From Pseudomonas migulae (GTDB lineage: Bacteria; Pseudomonadota; Gammaproteobacteria; Pseudomonadales; Pseudomonadaceae): 64,000 nt of DNA. The position numbers and the translations under genes were made by a program. A model generated the notes under the pieces. It worked only from the letters and a program-made list of their open reading frames with translations. It was not told where the DNA came from and ran no database searches. The DNA is taken from the NCBI RefSeq assembly GCF_024169315.1, contig NZ_JALJWR010000001.1:4390501-4454500 (forward strand). The letters are read 5' to 3'. How positions within the stretch are numbered: the first letter of the stretch is position 1; every line of letters begins with the position of its first letter. Below, piece by piece: positions 25,700 to 34,805 of the stretch.

Positions 25700-26813
25700 A
25701 CGCCATGTGCTGCAGTTCTGCCACGGCTATGACGGTCCGTTTCTGGACTGCGCCCGGCAGTACGCCAGCCTGTTCGCGGGGACCGGTTATCGAGTGACCA
25801 CGGTTTTTCTGACCGGGGTTGCCGATGCCCGAGTCGCCGAGGCCTGTGCCTCCGATGAAGTGCTGTTCATGGAATACAGCTCCAAGGCTATTCGTGGCCT
25901 GAAGCTGGGCGCCATCGGCGATCTGCGCAAGATCGCCGCCTCGCGCAATTTCAGTTTCTGCATTGCTCACCGCTTCAAGCCGATCTACATCGCCTTGCTG
26001 GGGACTTCGTTGCCAGTGATCGGCGTGCATCACGCGTTTGACGACTACAAGCGCGGCACTCGCAAATTCTTCGTGAATTTCTTCCGCAAGCGTTTAAGTC
26101 TGCTCGGGGTCTCCGATGCCGTGCGCGACGACATGCGCAGCTGCCTGCCGGGATGGCCGGCGGCGCGGATTCAGACGCTCTATAACCGCATCAATGTGCA
26201 GGCCTTGCAGGACAGTCACGTGTCGGTTCGCGAAGCTCGCGAAACCCTGGGTTTGTCCATGGATGCGTGGATTATCGGCAACGTCGGCAGGCTGCATCCG
26301 GACAAGGACCAGACCACCTTGCTGCACGGTTTTGCGGCGGCGTTACCGGGGTTGCCGGCTAACAGTCAGTTGGTGATTCTCGGTATCGGTCGGTTGGAAC
26401 AGGATCTCAAGGCCATGGCCCGTGAGCTGGGGATCGGCGACCGCGTGCTGTTCCTCGGTCAGGTGCCCGAAGCCCGTCGTTATTTCCGGGCCTTCGACGT
26501 GTTTGCCTTGAGCTCCGATCACGAACCGTTCGGCATGGTGCTGCTGGAGGCCATGGCCGCCGGCGTGCCTTTGCTCGCGACGGCGTGCGGCGGTGCGAAG
26601 GAAGTGGTCGAGGGTGTAGGCATTCTGTTCCCGCTGGGCGATGCCGAACACTTGGCTCAAGGGCTGCAACATCTGGCGGCGATGGATGATCAGCAACGCC
26701 GCCAGTGCGCCGAACTGATGCTCGAGCGTTTGCGTGAGCGCTTCTCCGACCGCGCGGTGCGCGATGCTTTCTGGCATTTGCCCAGCGTCACCGAACTGGC
26801 GGCGAGGGGTTGA
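25683..26813 (+). CDS. wapH: Outer-core glycosyltransferase (GT4), WapH-like
   Basis: The 376-residue GT-B enzyme has VLQFCHGYDGPFLDCARQY at the N-terminus, VGRLHPDKDQTTLL and the donor-site region SSDHEPFGMVLLEAMAAGVPLLATACGGA. It probably transfers a sugar to the core, by synteny with wapH. Acceptor and donor cannot be read from the sequence. It overlaps the carbamoyltransferase by 17 bases and mig-14 by one base. Confidence 0.85.
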   Translation: MTRSAERHVLQFCHGYDGPFLDCARQYASLFAGTGYRVTTVFLTGVADARVAEACASDEVLFMEYSSKAIRGLKLGAIGDLRKIAASRNFSFCIAHRFKPIYIALLGTSLPVIGVHHAFDDYKRGTRKFFVNFFRKRLSLLGVSDAVRDDMRSCLPGWPAARIQTLYNRINVQALQDSHVSVREARETLGLSMDAWIIGNVGRLHPDKDQTTLLHGFAAALPGLPANSQLVILGIGRLEQDLKAMARELGIGDRVLFLGQVPEARRYFRAFDVFALSSDHEPFGMVLLEAMAAGVPLLATACGGAKEVVEGVGILFPLGDAEHLAQGLQHLAAMDDQQRRQCAELMLERLRERFSDRAVRDAFWHLPSVTELAARG

Positions 26814-27709
26814 TGCTCAACCGATTCCAAGGATGGCGCGAGCGTGGCTGGACGGTGATCGACGCCTCGACTTACGCCGAGGCCTGGCACCGTTATGGCG
26901 GCAGCGTTGCTACTCATCCGATGGTGGTCGAGCGACTGGCACAGTTGGCGGGCATCCCGGTGCGTTACCTGGGCTGGGCGCCGAATGGCGAAGTCCAGGC
27001 TGCGATTCCGACCTGGGGCCGCGACCTGGCCTTGTCCAAGGACGTGCTCAAGCGCAACGGCAAAAAAGGCCTGTTCGACCTCGGCAATGCTGAGTTCATC
27101 CTGCCTGCCGCCGCTGATGCACAAGCCCCCCTGCGCCACCGTGCCCGTTACTTGTCCGCGCTGAATGAAGGCCGCTTCAGCGGTATCCGGCTGCAAGCGG
27201 AACAACTGGCCATGGCCCGCACCCCCGAAGAGCTGTCGAAGAAGTTCCGCTATAACCAGCGTCGCGAATTGCGTTTGCTGGAAGAGGCGGGCGGCGTGGT
27301 GCGGCCGGTCAGCGAGTTTTCCAGCGGCGAGCTCGCGGCGATCTATTGCGACTTGTTCCAGCGTCGCTGGGGTTTTCCGGCGACCGGTGCCGAGCGCATG
27401 GCCGAGGTCATCGAGTTGTTGCGTGATCTGCTGATCGGCTCGGTGATTTTTCTCAACGATGCGCCGATCGCGATTCAACTGGTGTACCGCGTCGAAGCGC
27501 CGCAATGGATCAGCGTCGAATACATCAACGGCGGTGTCGATCCCGAAACCCGCGAATTCAGCCCCGGCAGCGTCTTGAGTTTTCTCAATACCCAAAGCGC
27601 GTGGGAGCATGCACGTGCGCTGGACAAGCCGCTGCGCTTCTCCTTCGGTCGCGCCGACCGTGAATACAAGGACCGCTGGTGTAATCCTGTGCCGGTCTTC
27701 ACCGTATGA
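26813..27709 (+). CDS. mig-14: Mig-14 family protein
   Basis: The 298-residue protein is of the Mig-14 family, with a GNAT-like or FemAB-like fold suggested by VRPVSEFSSGELAAIYCDLFQRRWGF. Mig-14 contributes to antimicrobial-peptide resistance in Salmonella and P. aeruginosa, probably through envelope changes. The ATG at 26813 is used (the TTG at 26810 is out of style); it overlaps the upstream stop. FNPGSVLSFLN-type ends (FSPGSVLSFL) are conserved. Its place in the LPS core operon fits an envelope role. Confidence 0.88.
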   Translation: MLNRFQGWRERGWTVIDASTYAEAWHRYGGSVATHPMVVERLAQLAGIPVRYLGWAPNGEVQAAIPTWGRDLALSKDVLKRNGKKGLFDLGNAEFILPAAADAQAPLRHRARYLSALNEGRFSGIRLQAEQLAMARTPEELSKKFRYNQRRELRLLEEAGGVVRPVSEFSSGELAAIYCDLFQRRWGFPATGAERMAEVIELLRDLLIGSVIFLNDAPIAIQLVYRVEAPQWISVEYINGGVDPETREFSPGSVLSFLNTQSAWEHARALDKPLRFSFGRADREYKDRWCNPVPVFTV

Positions 27710-29151
27710 GCGAACCCATGAGTCGTAAACAGCAATTGCTCAAGCGCCACCGGCGCAACAAACGCATCAGTCTGTTGATCGCCCTGGTGCTGTTGATCGT
27801 CATCGGCGTGCTGGTGGCCTGGTGGCTACCGCTGGTGCTGGCGGTGCTGGGCTGGATCGCTCACGAAGCCTGGTTCGCCGACCATTTGTTTTATTCGCCC
27901 AAGGACGATTACGCGTACAGCTTCCCGCCTTACACCCCGCAACCCAAGATTCACCTGGACGGTGAGCGTTTGCGCCTGGATGACGGCGTCATGCTGGTGG
28001 ACGACGCTACGCTGGTGTTGGCCCTGCGGATCAAAAGCACCTGGCTGGGACGCTTTATCGACCCGGCTGTCGAGTTGATCGGTGGCGATAATCCCGATCG
28101 GCAAACCTTCGAGCGTGGCGCCAACGGGCTGCGCTACCTCAATCTCAGTGGTCAGGCGCAAGTGCTGTCGCGAGGCGAGTTGCGTCTGCGCGGACGTTTT
28201 TGCCGAGTGCTGGGCGAACCCGTGCTCTGGGCGTTCGAACAACCGGATTACCGCCGTCAGCGGGTGATGGTCATCGCCCCTCATGCCGACGATGCCGAAC
28301 TGGCGGCCTACAGTCTGTACAGTCAGGCCGAAGCAGCCTGGATCGTCACCCTCACCGCCGGCGAAATCGAAGCGGAACATTATCAGCAGATCGGCCTGAA
28401 CAAGGTCGAAGCCGCGCGCCTCAAAGGGCGGCTGCGGGCCTGGGACAGTATTGCGGTGCCGCGCTGGGCCGGGGTGCCCGAAGCCCATTGCGTGCAGTTG
28501 GGTTATTTCTGCCTGCAGCTGGCGGCGATGCAGGCAGCACCGTCCCGGCCAGTGGGTTCGCGGGAAGCGGAGATGGACGACACCCGCGTGTTCCGCCAGT
28601 TGAATCCCTTTGCACTGCCGGGCGACGCCGATGGTGCACCGACCTGGAACAACCTGTTGGCCGATCTGCGCGAGTTGCTGCTGCGGGCCCGGCCTGAAGT
28701 CATCGTGTTGCCGCACCCGACGCTCGATCCGCACCCGGATCACATATGCGCCCAACAAGCGATTTTTGAAGCACTGCGAGGCCTGGAATGGCAGCCGACC
28801 ACGTTGCTCGGTTACGCCAACCATTTGCACGACAACGATCGCTGGCCCATGGGGGATGCCGGGCATGGCATCGCACTGCCGCCCGCTTTCGATGCGTCGG
28901 TGCCAATGCAGCCTTACTGCCTTCCGGTTCCCGTGGCACTTCAGCGAGATAAAGCCATGGCGCTGGGAATGATGCACGATCTGCAACCTCGGATGCCGTT
29001 CAAGCGGCGACTGCGGCGGTTGATACAGTGGCTCTTGGCCAGTAGAGTGCCGCCCCTCTATGGGGAGAATGAATTCTTTCGCAAGGCGGTCAGACGCCAG
29101 GAACTGTTCTGGCTTCTGAAGCATGACGAAACATCTGTGAAGCAGAACTGA
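27706..29151 (+). CDS. dnpA: DnpA-like de-N-acetylase (PIG-L family)
   Basis: The 481-residue protein starts with one N-terminal membrane segment (about 21-50) and has a PIG-L/LmbE deacetylase domain. The metal-binding site is visible as APHADDAE (His193, Asp195, Asp196) and HPTLDPHPDH in the second half. In P. aeruginosa DnpA influences persister formation, and its place among core genes suggests action on a LPS sugar N-acetyl group. An inner ATG at 27718 is possible. It overlaps mig-14 by four bases. After it the spacing widens and the next gene has its own GTG start. Confidence 0.87.
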   Translation: MSEPMSRKQQLLKRHRRNKRISLLIALVLLIVIGVLVAWWLPLVLAVLGWIAHEAWFADHLFYSPKDDYAYSFPPYTPQPKIHLDGERLRLDDGVMLVDDATLVLALRIKSTWLGRFIDPAVELIGGDNPDRQTFERGANGLRYLNLSGQAQVLSRGELRLRGRFCRVLGEPVLWAFEQPDYRRQRVMVIAPHADDAELAAYSLYSQAEAAWIVTLTAGEIEAEHYQQIGLNKVEAARLKGRLRAWDSIAVPRWAGVPEAHCVQLGYFCLQLAAMQAAPSRPVGSREAEMDDTRVFRQLNPFALPGDADGAPTWNNLLADLRELLLRARPEVIVLPHPTLDPHPDHICAQQAIFEALRGLEWQPTTLLGYANHLHDNDRWPMGDAGHGIALPPAFDASVPMQPYCLPVPVALQRDKAMALGMMHDLQPRMPFKRRLRRLIQWLLASRVPPLYGENEFFRKAVRRQELFWLLKHDETSVKQN

Positions 29152-29204
29152 CGTACAACTCTGCCTAGCATGGCGGCGTTCCCAGCATTGACAGCGAGTT
29201 ATCC

Positions 29205-30089
29205 GTGATTAATCCATGCCCGCGTATTTTGTTTCTGATGCCTTATTTCGGCCGCTGGCCTTTCTGGATGCCGTTTTTTCTGGAGAGCTGCCGTCGTAAT
29301 CCGGACATCGACTGGTTGTTCTTCACCGACTGCGGCGTGCCCGAGAATCTGCCGCCCAACGTGACCGTCGAATGCATGATGTTCAGCGATTACTGTGGAC
29401 TGGTGTCCCAGCGGCTGGGTATCGACTTTGCACCGACCCAGGCTTACAAACTGTGCGACATCAGGCCCGCGTTCGGACTGATTCATGCCGATCGCCTGGA
29501 GGGCTATGATTTCTGGGCCTTCGGCGATATCGATCTGGTGTACGGCGACCTGCGCAGCTACTTCACTGCGGATCGGCTCGCCTCCTACGACCTGTACTCC
29601 ACCCACGAACGGCGAGTGGCAGGCCATCTTTGCCTGATCAGAAACACCGCCCGCAAGCGTGAGTTGTTCAGGCAGATCAAGGATTGGGAAGCGCGTTTCA
29701 CCGATCAGAAGCATCATGCGATCGACGAAGGTGCATTCAGTCGCATCTTTCTCTGGCGCAAGAATTTTCCCGAGCCCTTGTTCAAGCTGGTGGGCAAGTT
29801 CAACCCGTGGCGCCGCCGCAGCGAATTCACCGAGGCATTCAGCACGCCGGGTGGTTGCATCAAGTGGCATGACGGGACCGAGAATTTCCCGCACCAATGG
29901 TATTGGCGCGACGGCCACCTGACCAATGATCGCGATGGCGATCGCCGGTTTCCGTATTTTCATTTCGTTTGCTGGAAGCGCAACGAATGGCCACAGCTGC
30001 CTCAACCCGATCCGGCGGAGGTCCTGCGCCTCGCCGCTGAACCCGCCTGGGTCATCGATGCGACTGGTTTTCACCGGGGAGAGTTATGA
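29205..30089 (+). CDS. DUF6625-like putative glycosyltransferase
   Basis: The 294-residue protein begins at GTG 29205 (MINPCPRILFLMPYFGRWPFWMPFFL). The motif FGDIDLVYGD (about 107-116) is a DxD-type metal site as in GT-A transferases. KWHDGTENFPHQWYW and YFHFVCWKR are conserved C-terminally. I believe it belongs to DUF6625, a family often found in polysaccharide loci. Sugar and acceptor unknown. It is not part of the P. aeruginosa order as I recall it (dnpA is followed by ssg), so may be an added outer-core gene. It overlaps the next gene by four bases. Confidence 0.75.
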   Translation: MINPCPRILFLMPYFGRWPFWMPFFLESCRRNPDIDWLFFTDCGVPENLPPNVTVECMMFSDYCGLVSQRLGIDFAPTQAYKLCDIRPAFGLIHADRLEGYDFWAFGDIDLVYGDLRSYFTADRLASYDLYSTHERRVAGHLCLIRNTARKRELFRQIKDWEARFTDQKHHAIDEGAFSRIFLWRKNFPEPLFKLVGKFNPWRRRSEFTEAFSTPGGCIKWHDGTENFPHQWYWRDGHLTNDRDGDRRFPYFHFVCWKRNEWPQLPQPDPAEVLRLAAEPAWVIDATGFHRGEL

Positions 30090-31240
30090 GTCAACGGTCA
30101 AAGGTTCTGCAATTGCAGCCTGACTACAACGTCAAAGCCCACGATTTCGCCGACCTGGCGGAGCAGATCGTCAAGGCTTTGCCGGGCGATCGCTATGAGG
30201 TGACCGCGGCGTTTCTGCGCGGCAAGCCCGGGCCGGGCGAGGCCGTGAGCCGTGCCGCGCGTTCCGTTTATTTCGAGTTTTCCGACAAGTCGCTCAAGGG
30301 CATGCGTCTGCGCGCCATGTGGCGGCTGTATCAGTTTTGCCGCAAAGAAAAATTCGACGTGGTGATCTGCAACCGCTTCAAGCCGGTCAACATGATGCTG
30401 ACGCTCAACCGTTGGTTGAAAGTGCCATTGTGCATCGGTATCTCCCACGGCTTTGGTGAATACGACCGGTTTTACCGACGTCGCCAGACCCAGCGCCTGA
30501 TCGATAGTCACTGGCGTTTCGTCGGCGTGTCGCCGGCGGTCAAACAGTACCTGCTGGACTGTGACTGCGGTTTCACCGACCAAAACACCTATGCCATTAC
30601 CAATGCGATCGACATCGAACAGGCCGAAGGCTTGCAACACAGCCGCGAACGCGCCCGTGAACTGCTCGGCATTGATCCGTCGGTGCGGTTGATTGGCGCG
30701 TTGGGCCGGTTGGTGCCGGTCAAGGGGCATACCTACCTGTTGCAGGCGTTTGCGGCACTCAAGGACAAATACCCGAACACCCAGTTGGCGATCATCGGTG
30801 CCGGCCGCGAAGAGTCGCGCCTGGCCGCCGAGATCGAGCGTCTGGGCCTGGAAGGGCGGGCGCACCTGCTGGGTTTCAAGGAAAACGCCTTGCAGTACGT
30901 TCGCGCTTTTGACATCTGGACCATGCCCTCGCTGGCCGAAGGTCTCGGGCTGGCATTGCTCGAAGGCATGAGCGGTCATCTTCCGGTGATCGCCTCCAAC
31001 GTGCCGGCGATGCTGCCGCTGATCGAGGGTGCTCGCGGTCTGGCGATCACGCCAAAGGATGTGCCGAGCCTGGTCGCGGCACTGGACACTTACCTCGGAC
31101 TGTCGGATGACGCGCTCAAGGCCAAGGGCGAACAGGCCTACCGTTATCTCCAGGAACAACACGACATCGAGGTGTTCCGTCAGGAGTACCTGAACCTGAT
31201 CGACTCCGGCTTGAGCAAGGCCCGCAAGGAACAATCATGA
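30086..31240 (+). CDS. ssg: Glycosyltransferase (GT4), Ssg-like
   Basis: The 384-residue GT-B glycosyltransferase has LQLQPDYNVKAHDFADLAEQIV, ALGRLVPVKGHTYLLQAF and the donor-binding region MPSLAEGLGLALLEGMSGHLPVIAS. It is in the position of ssg of P. aeruginosa, which affects LPS, motility and phage sensitivity. The assignment is by synteny and family; the sugar transferred is unknown. It overlaps neighbours at both ends (ATGA), so co-translation is likely. Confidence 0.82.
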   Translation: MSQRSKVLQLQPDYNVKAHDFADLAEQIVKALPGDRYEVTAAFLRGKPGPGEAVSRAARSVYFEFSDKSLKGMRLRAMWRLYQFCRKEKFDVVICNRFKPVNMMLTLNRWLKVPLCIGISHGFGEYDRFYRRRQTQRLIDSHWRFVGVSPAVKQYLLDCDCGFTDQNTYAITNAIDIEQAEGLQHSRERARELLGIDPSVRLIGALGRLVPVKGHTYLLQAFAALKDKYPNTQLAIIGAGREESRLAAEIERLGLEGRAHLLGFKENALQYVRAFDIWTMPSLAEGLGLALLEGMSGHLPVIASNVPAMLPLIEGARGLAITPKDVPSLVAALDTYLGLSDDALKAKGEQAYRYLQEQHDIEVFRQEYLNLIDSGLSKARKEQS

Positions 31241-32118
31241 GCGACGCACAACCCATCGTCACGGTCATCATCGCGTCGTATAACCACGGTCGTTACATTG
31301 AGGAGAGCATTCTCAGCGTCCTCAACCAGACTTATTCGAACATCGAGTTGCTGGTGGTCGATGATGGCTCCAGCGATGACAGCGTCGAGCGGATCAACGC
31401 GTTGCAGGCGCAACACGGCTTTGACTTCCGTGTTCAGCAGAACCAGGGGCTGACCAATACCCTCAACGGTGCCATTGCCCGCGCAAAGGGCAGTCTGATC
31501 GTGCCTTTCGGTTCCGATGACATCATGCTTCCCGAGCGCATCGCCACGCAGGTGGCGTACCTGGATGGCAAGCCCGAGGTCGGCATCTGCGCCGGCAACA
31601 TCGAGCTGATCGACGCCGACGGCAACCCGTACCCGGAGTCGCGTCAGCGCCGCGATGTGCCGTTCCGCCGCCTGGACTTCGATGACATGTTCCTGGAGCG
31701 CAAGCCTTATCCGCCGGCACCGACGCTGATGATCCGCCGCGAAGCGCTGGACAAGGTCGGCGGGTTCGATCCGAACATTCGGCTGGAAGATCTGCTGATC
31801 GAGCTGAAAGTGACCCATGCCGGTTACTTCATCGATGGCCTGAACGTACTGATGGCGCGCTATCGCAAGCACGCCACCAACTCCTACAAGAATCACCGCT
31901 TCATGATCGATAACATCCTGCGTACCTATGCGCTGTTCAGTGATCACCCGTTGTACGAGCACGTGCGCTACAAGTTTCTCAGTTCAATGTTCCTGAAGAC
32001 CGCCAATCGAGACCGCAAATTGGCGCGTGAGCTGCTGGCGCAGATTCCGTTCAAGGCGTGGAACAAGAAGACCTGGCGTGGCCTGGGGCGCTTGTTCTTG
32101 CCGTTGGAGAAAGATTGA
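31237..32118 (+). CDS. wapR: LPS core rhamnosyltransferase, WapR-like (GT2)
   Basis: The 293-residue GT-A/GT2 protein has VTVIIASYNHGRYIEESILS and VVDDGSSDDS at the nucleotide-sugar site, then DDIMLPERIA and KVGGFDPNIRLEDL with the catalytic acid region. WapR is the alpha-1,3-rhamnosyltransferase that prepares the core to receive O antigen. The call is by family and order (ssg-wapR). The ATG overlaps the upstream stop, and the stop lies three bases before the acetyltransferase start. Confidence 0.85.
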   Translation: MSDAQPIVTVIIASYNHGRYIEESILSVLNQTYSNIELLVVDDGSSDDSVERINALQAQHGFDFRVQQNQGLTNTLNGAIARAKGSLIVPFGSDDIMLPERIATQVAYLDGKPEVGICAGNIELIDADGNPYPESRQRRDVPFRRLDFDDMFLERKPYPPAPTLMIRREALDKVGGFDPNIRLEDLLIELKVTHAGYFIDGLNVLMARYRKHATNSYKNHRFMIDNILRTYALFSDHPLYEHVRYKFLSSMFLKTANRDRKLARELLAQIPFKAWNKKTWRGLGRLFLPLEKD

Positions 32119-32121
32119 ACC

Positions 32122-32745
32122 ATGGGCTGGATTCAACGCTTTCGGGAAAAACGCGCGAAACGAGCGATCAGAAAACTGCCGAAGTTCGAGCGAGGCATGG
32201 CGCGTTTCAAGGCGCAATATCCGGACTACGCCTTTGGCCGTGGCAGCTATGGCTTGCCACAGATCCATGACTGGAAGGAAGGCTCGACGCTGAGCATTGG
32301 TGCGTATTGCTCGATTGCTGAAGGCGTGCAGATTTTCCTCGGCGGCCACCATCGTGCCGATTGGGTCACGACATTTCCATTGCCGGTCATGGTTGCGCAG
32401 GCTGCACATATCAGCGGTTACAGCGGCACCCACGGCGATGTGAACATCGGCAACGATGTGTGGCTGTGTTCAAACAGCACGATACTTTCGGGTGTGACGG
32501 TGGGGGATGGCGCAATCGTTGCCGCGGGCTCGCTGGTGACTCGTGATGTCGAGCCCTACGCGGTAGTTGGTGGCAATCCGGCGCGTTTCCTGCGTTGGCG
32601 TTTCCCCGAGGAGCAGCGCTTGCTGCTCCTTCAGAGTGCCTGGTGGAACTGGCCGGAAGCCGAGTTGCACAGTCTGGCTGACAAACTCTGCAGCGATGAT
32701 ATCGAAGGCTTCCTTGCCTATGTCCGTCAGCGTTCGCCCGCCTGA
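32122..32745 (+). CDS. CatB-related O-acetyltransferase (LbH fold)
   Basis: The 207-residue left-handed beta-helix acyltransferase has hexapeptide repeats IGAYCSIAEGVQIFLGG and DVNIGNDVWLCSNSTILSGVTVGDGAIVAAGSLVTRDV, ending YAVVGGNPAR. The catalytic His is probably in GGHHRADW. It likely adds an O-acetyl to a core or O-antigen sugar, as its operon position suggests. Not in P. aeruginosa order as I recall. It is the last gene of the plus-strand operon, convergent with the O-antigen ligase fusion 39 bases away. Confidence 0.8.
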   Translation: MGWIQRFREKRAKRAIRKLPKFERGMARFKAQYPDYAFGRGSYGLPQIHDWKEGSTLSIGAYCSIAEGVQIFLGGHHRADWVTTFPLPVMVAQAAHISGYSGTHGDVNIGNDVWLCSNSTILSGVTVGDGAIVAAGSLVTRDVEPYAVVGGNPARFLRWRFPEEQRLLLLQSAWWNWPEAELHSLADKLCSDDIEGFLAYVRQRSPA

Positions 32746-32784
32746 TCGCTCAAAGTTGACGAGCCGTACGGGCGAGGATTTCGG

Positions 32785-34650
32785 TCATACGTGAGCCCGC
32801 TCGGGCTGGCTGGCCGCCAGTACTTGCCTGTGCAGGTTATCCACCGCGGATTTCGATGCCGTCACGGCGTAGCCCTGAAGCAGTGCCTGGAAATGATCTT
32901 CGAACAACCAGCGATGATCGACGGTGTAGCGCTGCATATGGCGCAGGTTGCGCTGACGCAGTGACAGGCTCAATGACGAAGGGTAGATGCGCAGGTCTGC
33001 CACGTCGATCAGGCCGAACTCGCCGTCCTCCAGCACCAGCACGTTACCCAGATGCAGAGACCGGAAATACACTCCCTGCTCGTGCAGTTGCGCCATGAAT
33101 TTGCCGAATCGCTCGACCAGCGCCTCTCGCACGTCCGGCGCCGTGATCGCTTGCAGGACCTGGCGCAGGGTGTTGCCTGGCAGAGGCGTGTAATGCACGG
33201 CGCTGCTGCCGTCCTTGAGGCGGTACAGATCCAGAATCGGCGGCGTCGGGATGCCCATGCGGCGCAGTCGCTCGCTGTTGATGGCAAAGCGTTCGGAATA
33301 CGGATCGAAGCTGCCCGAGGTGTACCAGCGGCGACGGCGGAACAGCTTGAGGAAACTGCCATCGACCAGGCGCAGGACCTTGGGACCCAGACCATCTTCC
33401 TCGATCACCTGGGCGTTGGCCGTCAGTTTTTCCAGGGCTGCCTGCGCCAGTTGCTTGATCGGCATGGCCAGCAGGCGACCGGCGCGCTGGTTGATGCTCA
33501 GCGCGGCGATCAGTGCCAGTGGAATCCACAGCAGGAACCAGTGTTCCTTGGGGCGTGAAATGATTCCGCCGCCTTCGGTCAGGCCCGCACCGATACCGAA
33601 CACCAGCCAGGTCGAAGCGATGATGAACAGCGGTTGCACGCGATGGCGCCAGCTGCTCAGCAGGCTCCAGGCCTGGAAAAACAGCCACGGGATAAAACCG
33701 AAAATACCGACATAGTAGAGAACGCCCAAGGCGAAACTGTGGGGTTCTGCCAGCATGTAGCCCACGCCCGGATCGACGTTCAGACTGGCGTCGTAGCCAT
33801 GACCGATCCAGGGGCGTTCGGCGATTTTTTGCAGGACCATCTGCCAGATTTCGAAACGATAGGAATCGCCTCGTCCGAAAATCATGTTGGAGAACAGCGC
33901 AATCACCGATGCCCCGCCGACAAGCAGGATGCCCAGCAATACGATGGACCGGCGGTTCCAGCAGATGAAGCCCAGCCATAACGCGGCCATTGTCAGCGCA
34001 ACCAGCGGTGTCCGGGAGCCCGTGGCGATCACCGCGACGAACATGACCGCCATTGCCGGAATACTCAACCAGAGTATCTGCGGGCGCTTGCAGGTCATGC
34101 TCAGGCTCAGCCAATAGGCGCAGAAGAAACCGAACAAGTGCGAGCTCAACAAAGGATTGTCGAACGCGCCGCCACCGACCAGGCGCCGGCCGGGCTCATA
34201 GATGTGGGCAAACACGTACAGGTTGTAGATCGACGCAATCAGTCCGACTATCGCGGCACTGAACAGCAGGGGCTGGACAATATCGCTGCGGTAGCGCACC
34301 AGCAGGTAGCAACCGACGAACAGCATCAGCGTGTGGAGCGGTGGCTTGAATTTGCCGGAAAATCCTTCATCGCCCGGGCTCCAGCTCAGACTCAACAGCG
34401 CCCAACCGGCGAACAGCAGCACAGCAATGACGATGGGCTCGCGCAGCAACTCTTTGAGCTCCCGCGGTCGCAGGCATAGCGCTATCAGCGCTGGAATGCT
34501 GAACAAACCATAGTAGAGCTTGTGGAGCAGGCTGCGGTCCGGCAGGAAAAACAGCGAGCACAGAAGCAATAGATAGCCAAGTGGAAGCATCCACAGGCAA
34601 ATGAAATCGAAGACTCGATTGGACGTACTGTTGAAACCGCTGAGTTGCAT
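32785..34650 (-). CDS. waaL: O-antigen ligase fused to a kinase-like domain
   Basis: The 621-residue protein combines a multi-pass WaaL-type ligase (about 1-395) with a C-terminal APH/WaaP-like domain (about 415-600). In the ligase, ATGSRTPLVAL carries Arg213, and LAEPHSFALGVLYYVG carries His304, matching key WaaL residues. In the kinase-like part the catalytic loop reads YFRSLHLGNVLV, with Ser531 where Asp is expected, while LIDVADL keeps Asp549. In P. aeruginosa waaL and a kinase-like gene are separate. It catalyses ligation of O antigen to core in the periplasm. The domain's side of the membrane should be cytoplasmic for ATP use. Transcribed opposite to its neighbours, divergent from msbA. 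Confidence 0.9.
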   Translation of the reverse strand: MQLSGFNSTSNRVFDFICLWMLPLGYLLLLCSLFFLPDRSLLHKLYYGLFSIPALIALCLRPRELKELLREPIVIAVLLFAGWALLSLSWSPGDEGFSGKFKPPLHTLMLFVGCYLLVRYRSDIVQPLLFSAAIVGLIASIYNLYVFAHIYEPGRRLVGGGAFDNPLLSSHLFGFFCAYWLSLSMTCKRPQILWLSIPAMAVMFVAVIATGSRTPLVALTMAALWLGFICWNRRSIVLLGILLVGGASVIALFSNMIFGRGDSYRFEIWQMVLQKIAERPWIGHGYDASLNVDPGVGYMLAEPHSFALGVLYYVGIFGFIPWLFFQAWSLLSSWRHRVQPLFIIASTWLVFGIGAGLTEGGGIISRPKEHWFLLWIPLALIAALSINQRAGRLLAMPIKQLAQAALEKLTANAQVIEEDGLGPKVLRLVDGSFLKLFRRRRWYTSGSFDPYSERFAINSERLRRMGIPTPPILDLYRLKDGSSAVHYTPLPGNTLRQVLQAITAPDVREALVERFGKFMAQLHEQGVYFRSLHLGNVLVLEDGEFGLIDVADLRIYPSSLSLSLRQRNLRHMQRYTVDHRWLFEDHFQALLQGYAVTASKSAVDNLHRQVLAASQPERAHV

Positions 34651-34805
34651 GCTGAGAAATTCAATCCTGAAAGTTGATCGGCCATTCCGGTGATGGCTAT
34701 ATGATACCGTTTGCGCCGTCTAACAATAACAGCCTTTATGCGATTGCCAGAACCCTGAGGAAGCTGTGCTAAAGTCAGCGTCCTTTTTATCGACATTCGC
34801 GTGAT

